Assembly (NCBI GenBank): GCA_902773415.1
Contig: CACYEE010000018.1
Span: 1-11,340 of the forward strand
Direction: 5' to 3'
Source of the DNA: an uncultured Actinomyces sp.
Lineage (GTDB): Bacteria > Actinomycetota > Actinomycetes > Actinomycetales > Actinomycetaceae
DNA: 11,340 bases
A program made the position numbers and the translations under genes. The first letter of the stretch is position 1, and every line of letters begins with the position of its first letter. Positions 1 through 6,900 of this stretch are shown here, one piece after another. The notes below the pieces were generated by a model. The model saw only the letters and a list, made by a program, of their open reading frames with translations, was not told the origin of the DNA and did not search any database.

Positions 1-862
1 CGGCAGCCTTCTCGGGCTCCGACCCGGCCTCGCCCGTCGCCTCGGCCTGGACTTCCTGCGGTCCCGATGCTCCGGTTTCGGTCCCGGTTTTCTTCGCCGC
101 GGGCACGTAATGCGGCTCGAGATCCCCGACGAAGGCGGCAAGCTCGTTCGATTTCGCGACGAAATCGAGGGGCAGGCCCGGGGCGGGAAACCTCTCGAGA
201 ACACGGTTGATCCGTTCGGTGCCGCCAGCCGCGAACCATTCGTCGGAAACGTCGGCAACCATGAGATAGCTCTCGGTCCCCTCGGTCGGCACCGCAAGGA
301 GCAGCCAGAGCGGAACGGACACCTCGTCGGCAACGGCCTGAACGGCCTTGCGCAGCGTCTCGGGAACGGTCGCCGGCTCGCCGACTCGGATCGTCGTCCC
401 TTCGGGCACGTCCGGCGCGGCGAGAACCGAATCCCCATCCCCGGCACCGGATTCCGGCCCGTCGGCAGCTCCCGCCCGCCCGGCCGGCTGCGCGCCGGCA
501 TGCGGCTCGGCGAGCAGCGATTCGATGAACCTGCGGCCAAAGGCGAGGTTCGTATCGCCATAGGGGTCGACGACGAAGCCCGCCACGGAATCGAGCTGAT
601 CGAGGATATGGAGCCAGTCGGCGGGGGCGATTTCCTCTGCTCCCACCCCTGCGGGGAGCTGGTCGCGCGAGGCGAAGAGCGGGATGAACGCCCGACCGCC
701 TTCCGAGCGGATCAGCGCAAGTTCGGCGTTGTGGCCGTCGGAGTTTCCGACGGGAACAAGCAGCCCGAGTCCGCGCATTGCCCCTCTGAGCGCCTCGATT
801 TCGGCTTCGCCCGGATTCTTCCGGTATGCGGCCGCAACCTGCGCCAGCCTGTTTGTCGTCAT
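1..862 (-). CDS. SseB-family protein, 3' end beyond window
   Basis: The reading frame stays open from ATG at 862 down to the left edge, giving 287 codons and no stop, so the C-terminus is missing. The start is supported by GGAGG at 871-875, eight bases upstream of the ATG. Residues about 1-120 look like the SseB N-terminal domain: an acidic/basic helical start, then a beta stretch with a RAFIPLFAS strand and a GFVVDPYGD motif. Residues about 120-150 are an Ala/Gly-rich linker. Residues about 155-250 resemble the SseB C-terminal domain (VPETLRKAV, then SVPLWLLLAVPTEG). A low-complexity Ala/Glu/Gly tail begins near 255. SseB was named in E. coli for enhanced serine sensitivity; the biochemical role is not settled, and in Actinobacteria these are soluble cytosolic proteins. 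It is transcribed away from the phosphatase gene. I recognise the family from sequence pattern only; there is no catalytic motif to confirm it. Confidence 0.75.
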   Translation of the reverse strand, partial: MTTNRLAQVAAAYRKNPGEAEIEALRGAMRGLGLLVPVGNSDGHNAELALIRSEGGRAFIPLFASRDQLPAGVGAEEIAPADWLHILDQLDSVAGFVVDPYGDTNLAFGRRFIESLLAEPHAGAQPAGRAGAADGPESGAGDGDSVLAAPDVPEGTTIRVGEPATVPETLRKAVQAVADEVSVPLWLLLAVPTEGTESYLMVADVSDEWFAAGGTERINRVLERFPAPGLPLDFVAKSNELAAFVGDLEPHYVPAAKKTGTETGASGPQEVQAEATGEAGSEPEKAA

Positions 863-967
863 GCCAAAGACCTCCGTCTCGTCGATGCCGCCGCAAGGTC
901 CGTTGCCAGGGATGCTCCGCTGCGCACCGCACGCAACCGGCCCTTCCGAAGGCATATTCCACGGGCC

Positions 968-973
968 ATTGTA
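968..973 (-). promoter_or_regulatory. Candidate -10 element for the SseB-family gene
   Basis: Read on the minus strand this is TACAAT, five of six matches to TATAAT. It lies about 105 bases upstream of the ATG. No good -35 hexamer sits 16-18 bases upstream, so this is a candidate only. Confidence 0.35.
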
Positions 974-1082
974 CGCCAAGGACCGGCTACGGCTGTGCCG
1001 TGACCCACACAACGAAGAAATGTCTCCCGACACGCGCACCCCCATTATTGCATCACAGCAGGAAAAACCGACTCGAGACGGG

Positions 1083-1088
1083 TAGGCT
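1083..1088 (+). promoter_or_regulatory. Candidate -10 element for the phosphatase gene
   Basis: TAGGCT fits the actinobacterial TAnnnT pattern and lies 42 bases before the ATG at 1131. The only good -35-like hexamer nearby, TTGCAT at 1048-1053, is about 29 bases away, which is too far for a normal spacer. The assignment is weak. Confidence 0.25.
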
Positions 1089-1130
1089 GGTGCCGTTATC
1101 GCCTCGCACAATGCACCTGACGGAGGAAGA

Positions 1131-2597
1131 ATGGCTCCCGAGAGCAACGTCGTGAAGATTAATGCGGCTCTTGCAACCGATATTGGCCTCAAGCGAAAGC
1201 TGAACGAGGATTCGGGGATTGCCCAGTTCCCCGTCTTTGCGATTGCGGACGGCATGGGCGGCCACGATTCCGGCGAGGTCGCGAGCGCGATTGTCGTCGA
1301 GGAGCTTGGCAGGCTCGTCAGCTCCGACCTTCCGCGCCCGGCCAAGACCCGCGAAGTCATCGACGCCCTCAAGAATGCGCACCGTCGGGTCAGCGAGCTT
1401 GCGGCGACGCGGCCGCACGGCGCGGGTTCGACGGTTTCCGGCGTCGCGCTCGTCATGCGCCAGGGCGTTCCGCATTGGCTTGTGTTCAATGTCGGAGATT
1501 CGCGCGTCTACCGTTCCCTCGGCAATTCCCTGGCCCAGTGGACGCGCGACCATTCGGTTGTCCAGATGTGGGTCGATCACGGCATCATCACGCCGGCGGA
1601 GGCGTTGACGTCGACGCGCTCGCACGAGATTACGAAGGCCGTGGGCGCCCCGGATTCCAAGCCCGATTTCTTTTTCGCTCCGGTCGTCAACGGCGAGCGT
1701 CTGCTGCTGTGCTCCGACGGCCTGTACACGATGATGAATTCCGAGGCGATTCGCGCTTCGCTTGTCATGTCCGGCACGCCGAAGACGACGACGGAAGGGC
1801 TTGTGGAGCGGGCGATTGTCGGCGGCGGTTCGGACAATATCACCGCGATTGTCATCGACGTGGTTTCGGGCGGCATCCCGCCGGAGTCGGATGCGGATTC
1901 TTCGATTGTCGACCAGTCGATGGACGCGATCGCGAAGGCCCATGCGGAGGCTTTCGACCCGTCGACGATCATGATTCCGCGCTCGAACGCGGTTCCGAAT
2001 TTCGAGGAGGAAGGCCTGGAGGACGACGACGCCCCGCTGCTGGCCGGTGCCGGCGTTCCGAGCGCCGAGACGCCCGACGATTTCGACGACGATACCGAGG
2101 AGACCGATCCGGGTGCTCGTGCCCGTCTTGCCTCGGCGTCGTTCTGGTCGGAGCTCTCGCTCGATAGCGGCCTTGCGGAGGATTCCGAGGATATTCGGGT
2201 CGCCCCGGCCGTGCAGCACGAGGCGGCCTTCTCTCCGGAGGAAGAGGACCGGACGGTCATGGTCGGCGACGCGGAGGACGAGACCCGGATCGTCGCGCCT
2301 GCCGAGGACGAAACGCGCGTCGTCGCGCCCGAAGAGGACGAGACCCGGATTGTCGCCGCCGACGATTTCGACGACGGGCTGACCTTTGTCGTCGAGCAGA
2401 CCTCCGAGGACGAAACGGTTGTCGTTCAGGAGGCCTCGGTGCAGCTCGCCGCGATGGAGGCCGACGAGGACGAGCCGAGCCAGGACGACGGGACGCCCAT
2501 CGAACTTCTCGCTCCGTTGGACCTGAATCCGGCTCCGAACGCTCCGCGCGATTTCATCTACGACATCGAGGACGCCGATACGAATACCGGTTTCTGA
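1131..2597 (+). CDS. prpC: PP2C-family Ser/Thr protein phosphatase with long acidic tail
   Basis: A 488-residue metal-dependent phosphatase that should remove phosphate from Ser/Thr in kinase substrates in the cytosol; its natural partner is the kinase encoded just downstream. GGAGG at 1122-1126 supports the ATG at 1131. The catalytic domain spans about residues 8-246. Visible PP2C motifs are ATDIGLKRKLNEDS (15-28), IADGMGGHDSGE (38-49, metal-binding Asp40 and Gly41), GSTVSG (99-104), FNVGDSRVYR (119-128), TRDHS (138-142), LLCSDGL (192-198) and GGSDNITAIVIDV (232-244). After residue 250 comes a tail of about 240 residues with no transmembrane helix. By hand count, residues 291-488 hold 61 Asp/Glu, 8 Arg and no Lys, and include tandem EDETRxV repeats. 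PstP-type actinobacterial phosphatases usually end in a membrane anchor, so a soluble acidic tail is a real difference. Codon use differs from both neighbours (more ATT for Ile, TCG, GCG). The symbol follows the prpC name used for the phosphatase of the PFNA cluster. Confidence 0.93.
   Translation: MAPESNVVKINAALATDIGLKRKLNEDSGIAQFPVFAIADGMGGHDSGEVASAIVVEELGRLVSSDLPRPAKTREVIDALKNAHRRVSELAATRPHGAGSTVSGVALVMRQGVPHWLVFNVGDSRVYRSLGNSLAQWTRDHSVVQMWVDHGIITPAEALTSTRSHEITKAVGAPDSKPDFFFAPVVNGERLLLCSDGLYTMMNSEAIRASLVMSGTPKTTTEGLVERAIVGGGSDNITAIVIDVVSGGIPPESDADSSIVDQSMDAIAKAHAEAFDPSTIMIPRSNAVPNFEEEGLEDDDAPLLAGAGVPSAETPDDFDDDTEETDPGARARLASASFWSELSLDSGLAEDSEDIRVAPAVQHEAAFSPEEEDRTVMVGDAEDETRIVAPAEDETRVVAPEEDETRIVAADDFDDGLTFVVEQTSEDETVVVQEASVQLAAMEADEDEPSQDDGTPIELLAPLDLNPAPNAPRDFIYDIEDADTNTGF
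2271..2360 (+). repeat. Three tandem 30-bp repeats encoding [AE]EDETR[IV]VA[PA]
   Basis: Three consecutive 10-codon units (2271-2300, 2301-2330, 2331-2360) encode residues 381-410 of the phosphatase tail. Units 1 and 3 share the block GAGGACGAGACCCGGAT; unit 2 differs mostly at synonymous positions (GAAACGCGC). The amino-acid repeat is therefore better conserved than the DNA, which suggests selection on the peptide. Degenerate copies flank it: EEDRTVMVGD at residues 371-380 and SEDETVVV at 425-432. Confidence 0.85.
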
Positions 2598-2602
2598 CGC
2601 CC

Positions 2603-2638
2603 GCCTGTTCGCCGCGCATCCACCCGTGGCGAACAGGC
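2603..2638 (+). terminator. Perfect 11-bp stem-loop after the phosphatase gene
   Basis: GCCTGTTCGCC at 2603-2613 pairs perfectly with GGCGAACAGGC at 2628-2638 around a 14-base loop, starting five bases after the TGA. No T-tract follows on either strand, so it is not a classic intrinsic terminator. Actinobacteria commonly use such tract-less hairpins at gene ends. It would separate the phosphatase transcript from the kinase operon. Confidence 0.65.
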
Positions 2639-2714
2639 CGCGCAAACACCTCGCGTTCTTCCATCTGCGCAGGTCAGCACCCCGAAACAGGTCGCGCTCA
2701 ATTCCCTTTTTCCG

Positions 2715-2781
2715 ACGTGTTATTTACGCCCCTCCATCTGTCGGAGGCCACGTAGACCCGCTAGAATTAAGCTGCCCTTAA
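2715..2781 (+). promoter_or_regulatory. Promoter region of the kinase-fn3-moxR-duf58 operon with nested dyads
   Basis: TAGAAT at 2762-2767 is a good -10 match in an A/T-rich patch of otherwise high-GC DNA; it would start transcription near 2774, about 50 bases before the kinase ATG. The -35 position (about 2739-2744, TGTCGG) is poor, which would suit an activated promoter. Three small inverted repeats overlap the region: CCTCC/GGAGG at 2731-2735 and 2743-2747, across the -35 position; TTAAG/CTTAA at 2767-2771 and 2777-2781, across the start site; and ACGTG/CACGT at 2715-2719 and 2749-2753. Each arm is only five bases, so chance cannot be excluded. Confidence 0.45.
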
Positions 2782-2796
2782 CAGTGCCGTTTGGTT

Positions 2797-2809
2797 CCTT
2801 TCTGAAAGG
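2797..2809 (+). promoter_or_regulatory. Small hairpin covering a possible kinase ribosome binding site
   Basis: CCTTT at 2797-2801 pairs with AAAGG at 2805-2809 around a three-base loop. The AAAGG is part of GAAAGGCGGG, the only purine-rich stretch ahead of the ATG at 2823. The AAAGG is 13 bases from the ATG, rather far; the following GGCGGG is closer. If the stem forms it could lower translation initiation. Confidence 0.25.
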
Positions 2810-2822
2810 CGGGTTCGCGCAC

Positions 2823-3944
2823 ATGGCGAAGCGACTCCCATCCACACCGCCCACGCTCAGCGGCTTCAGCGCCGTCAGGCCCCTTGGCACGGGCGGCTTT
2901 GCCGACGTGTTCCTCTATGAACAGAACATGCCGCGGCGAGCCGTCGCGGTCAAGGTGCTTCTCGCCGACGTCATCGACGCCGACGTGGTGCGGATGTTCA
3001 ATGCGGAAGCCGATACGATGGCCCGGCTCTCCTCCCACCCGTCGATTCTCACCGTCTACGAGGCCGCCATCGCACCCGACGGGCGCCCCTACCTCGTCAT
3101 GGAGTACTGTCCGCGTTCCGTCTCCCCCGCCTACCGCAAGGAAGTCATGCCGCTCGACGAAATCCTCGACATCGCCGTGCGCATCGGCGGCGCGCTCGAA
3201 ACCGCCCACCGGGCCGGCGTCCTGCATCGGGACATCAAGCCCTCGAACATCCTCCACACCTCCTTCGGCACGCCCGTCCTCGCCGACTTCGGCATCGCCA
3301 CCTCGCTCTCTGGCCGCCACGGCAACGAAACCTTCGCGATGTCCATTCCGTGGTCCGCACCCGAAGTGCTCACCTACAAGACGAAAGGCACCGTCGCCAC
3401 CGAGGTCTACGCCCTGGGCGCCACCATCTATTCGCTTCTCGCCGGCCACTCGCCCTACGAAGTGGCGGGCGCCTCGAACGCGAAGGGCGAACTGCGCAAG
3501 CGCGTCCTGCGCGGGAAAATGACGCCCATCGACCGCGACGACGTGAGCCCGAAGCTCCTTGACATCCTCGTCCGGTCCATGTCCGCCAAGCCCGAAAACC
3601 GCCAGGCCACCGCCGCCGACTTCGCCCGGGAAATCCAGGAAGTCCAATCCGAGCTCGGCCTTCCCGTCACGCCCCTCGAAGTGGCAAGCGAGGAATGGGC
3701 CGGAGCCGGAGCCGTCCTCGGATTCGCCGACGCGGAGGTCCGCGAATCGAACCGTTCCGTGGTTCCCCACGAATCCGAACGCCGCTACCACGGCCAGTCG
3801 ATCGCCGAACTCGCCAAGCGTGCCGAAGGCGACGAGCTGGCCTCGCCATCGAGAGGAACGGGATTGCCCGCGTGGGCCTGGCTTGCCATCACGGCAGGAG
3901 TCGTCGCCCTTGCCGTCGGAATCACGGTGGTGGTGATGCAGTAA
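2823..3944 (+). CDS. Eukaryotic-like Ser/Thr protein kinase, tail-anchored, no ectodomain
   Basis: A 373-residue kinase that should transfer phosphate from ATP to Ser/Thr of proteins at the inner membrane face. Visible landmarks: glycine loop GTGGFADV (22-29), VAVK with Lys44, helix-C Glu62, catalytic HRDIKPSN (135-142, Asp137, Asn142), DFG (155-157), an activation segment with Thr170 and Ser174, and APE (179-181). The kinase fold ends near 278. A linker of about 70 residues leads to one hydrophobic helix (about 350-371), and the protein stops two residues later, so there are no PASTA or other external domains. Glu194 replaces the usual Asp of the DVYSLG motif. An in-frame GTG at 2784 would add 13 residues, but it lacks a ribosome site and lies only about 10 bases past the predicted transcript start, so I chose ATG 2823. 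The TAA overlaps the next ATG by one base. By position it corresponds to pkb2 of the bifidobacterial PFNA cluster; orthology is inferred. Confidence 0.93.
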   Translation: MAKRLPSTPPTLSGFSAVRPLGTGGFADVFLYEQNMPRRAVAVKVLLADVIDADVVRMFNAEADTMARLSSHPSILTVYEAAIAPDGRPYLVMEYCPRSVSPAYRKEVMPLDEILDIAVRIGGALETAHRAGVLHRDIKPSNILHTSFGTPVLADFGIATSLSGRHGNETFAMSIPWSAPEVLTYKTKGTVATEVYALGATIYSLLAGHSPYEVAGASNAKGELRKRVLRGKMTPIDRDDVSPKLLDILVRSMSAKPENRQATAADFAREIQEVQSELGLPVTPLEVASEEWAGAGAVLGFADAEVRESNRSVVPHESERRYHGQSIAELAKRAEGDELASPSRGTGLPAWAWLAITAGVVALAVGITVVVMQ

Positions 3945-6900
3945 TGTCCCAGCCCCAGTCCACCCCGTTCCGCAAGGAGAAGAACCGGCGGCGCCTGCTC
4001 GCCGTCCTCGGAGGCCTCCTTGCCGCAACGCTCGTCATGATCGGAATCTCGCAGACAAACGGCACGCCCAGGCAAAACGTCGTCGTCTCCGACCCTTCCG
4101 TCTGGGCAGTGCGTTCGGGGTCGACGTCCTACTACGGCTCAGTCAACACCGCAATCGCCGAACTCGCCTCCGTCCATTCCGGCAACCCCACCGACTTCCA
4201 GATCGCCGGGGTTCTCCAGGACGAGGACGGCAACGCCGTCCTCTACTCCACCCAGAGCATCCTCCCGCTCAACCCCGCAAAGCCCGCCGACATCGAAGCC
4301 GGGCAGAAGCTCGCGGACAAGCCGCTCGGCGCCGACATCGTCGAATCGGCCGGCCCCTGGGCCCTCTTCCTCAACCGTTCCACCGGCTCCCTCGGAGCCG
4401 TCACCATCAAGAACCTCGCCAACGGCGCGGAAGTCACCGCGATCAACCAGAGCACCGGCAAGGATGCCGAAGACACCGAGAAGTTCGCGGCCGCAACAAT
4501 CACCCGCGACGGCCTCGTCTACGCCGTCACCGCCGACGGCCAGGCGATCACGCACGACATCTCAACCGGCGAACGCTCCGCCCTCGCTTCAGGAATCGAC
4601 GTTCCCGACAGCGCGCTCGACGCCCGCATGAGCGTCTTCGCCGAAAACCACTGGGCCGCGCTCTTCCGCACCGACAACGCTTCCACGCTCTGGCTCGACG
4701 GGTCGCGGCACCAATCGGCCCTGACCGGCGTCGCAAGCCTCGCAAAGACCGACCCCGCCGCCGCCAGCCTCGCCGTTGCCGACCAGTCCGGGCTTGTCCT
4801 CCTGAGCGCCGAAGGCACCGAAACCGCCCGCGAAAGCTCCGACATGATTGCCGGCACCACGCCGGCCGCCCCCATGTGGAACGGCGACTGCGTCTACGGA
4901 GCCTGGTCGAACGGCTCCTCGATGTTCGCCTCGGCCTGCTCGGGCGACATCGCCCAGCTCGACTTCCCCGAAAACGCCGCCGGCACGACAGGCGACCCCG
5001 TATTCCGCGGATACGGCGAAAGCATCATCCTCAACGACGGCGGAAACGGCGTTGTCTGGCTCGTCGAGAACCACGAATTCCGGCTCGTCGCCTCCTCGGC
5101 CCTCTGGCAGCAGGACGCGCTGCAAACGAATACGAACAACGCCAAGCAGAACCAGGACGCCAAATCGAACGAATGCCCGGTTCCCGCCTCCGGCGCCCAG
5201 GCCGAATTCGGCGTACGCCCGGGCCAGGCCACCAACATTCCCGTCCTCGTCTCCGCCCAGGACCCGAACCCCGGCGACACCATCTCCATCGTCCCCTCCG
5301 ACGCCTCCCCGTCGTGGAGCGCCGAAGGCATCGGCACCTTGTCGCTGTCGAACAACAACCAGGCAATCTCCCTCGTCCCGACCACCGCAACCGGCACCGC
5401 CACCTTCGGATACACGATCACCGACGGCCTGGGCGACTGCGCCGTCGCCGCAACCGCCTCCGTCGCCGTCCACCCCGACGAGGTGCGCACCGCCCCCGAA
5501 TACCGCGCCACCCAGTCCGACTCCCTCGGCCACCTCCAGGTTTCGCGCGGCGGCTCCCTCCGCTTCGACGGACTGGCCGGCTGGGTCGACCCCGACGGCG
5601 ACCCCATCTACGTGTCCTCCGTGACCGCCTCCAGCGGCACCGCGGCCTTCACCCCGACCGGCACCGTCGCCTACAGGGCCGACGACGACCAGGAACCTGG
5701 CCGCGTCACCCTCACCGTCAACGTCACCGACGGACACGGAGACGGAACCGCCTCCCACAACTTCACCGTCACCGTCTCGGACAATCCGACGCTCTTCGCC
5801 CGCTCCTTCTCCCGGTCCGTCCCCGCCGGAACCACCGCCACCATCGACCTGTCCGAACACATCTCCGGCATCGCGCTGGGCGACGTGCGCACCGCCCGCG
5901 CCGAAATCACGAGCGCATCCATCGAAAACGAGGCGCGCCGCAGCGAAATCTCCATCCAGACCAACACCGACGAAATGTCCCTGACCGTCACCCCGGCAGC
6001 CGAAGGCGTCTACCCCATCGTCTACAAGGTCGAATCCGGCACCTCCTCTGCCACGGGAACCGTGCTCGTCAACTCCCACAAGACGAACACGACCCTCTCT
6101 TCTCCGCCGCTCACCGCCTTCATCCGCCCCTCCGAAGACGTCACCATCGACCCGCTCGAACTCGTCACCAACCCGAGCGGCAAGCTGCTCATGGTCGCCG
6201 ACATCCAGACCGCCCCCGTCGAATCCGGCGCCCTTGCCGCCTCCGCGATCGGCGGCTCCGAACTGCGCGTATCCGGCCAGACCCCGACCGGCCAGCCCGG
6301 CCGCGTCGGCATCGTCAACTACACCGTCACCGACGGCGAACAGACCGCCCCAGGCCAGGTGGCCGTCTTCGAGCTCGACGAAGCCACCTCCACCAAGCCC
6401 GTCACCATCACCGATCAGGTGACCGTGCGCGCCGGAGCGCAAATCGACATTCCCGTGCTCGCCAACGACATCGCCGCCGGCGGCACGACCCTCGCCCTCG
6501 ACCCGAGCCGCATCGTCGACAACGAAACCGGCTTCGCTTTCCCCTCCGACACGAAACTGCGCTACCTCGCCCCTGCCGAGCCTGGCTACTACACGCTGTT
6601 CTACAGCGCCCACGCCATCGGCCACTCCGACGTGCAGACCGAAGGCCAGGTCAACGTCCACGTCACTCCCCCCGGCGACAACAGGGCCCCGACCGCGAAA
6701 ACGATCGACGCCCGCGTCGACGCCGGAGACTCCACCATCGTCGACATCCCCGCCGTCGGAATCGACCCCGACGGCGACGACACGTACATCACCTCCGTCA
6801 CCCAGCCCGCCGAAAACGGCTCCGCCCAGCTCCTGTCCGACGGCCGCATCATGGTCACCTCGACCTCGGGCACCGGCCCCATCGAATTCACCTACACCAT

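Larger units (their letters stand above)
863..1130. promoter_or_regulatory. Divergent intergenic promoter region
   Basis: These 268 bases separate the divergent SseB-family and phosphatase genes and contain no plausible gene. Promoters for both directions should lie here. Bases 1043-1068 are noticeably more A/T-rich than their surroundings. I see no strong operator or hairpin. Confidence 0.6.

Noticed and set aside
110..1003. Plus-strand open frame of 297 codons over the SseB-family gene
   Set aside because: Arg/Gly/Pro-rich composition with no recognisable domain; the opposite strand has a good ribosome site and SseB-like sequence.
1053..2645. Minus-strand open frame of 530 codons opposite the phosphatase gene
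   Set aside because: Arg-rich mirror of a high-GC gene; the plus strand has full PP2C motifs.
2784..2786. GTG as an earlier start for the kinase
   Set aside because: No ribosome site, and too close to the predicted transcript start; ATG 2823 gives a conventional N-terminus ahead of the glycine loop.
3695..3943. Upstream extension of the fn3 frame by 83 codons inside the kinase gene
   Set aside because: The extension is Arg-rich out-of-frame sequence; ATG at 3944 gives a normal cytoplasmic tail plus membrane helix and couples to the kinase stop.
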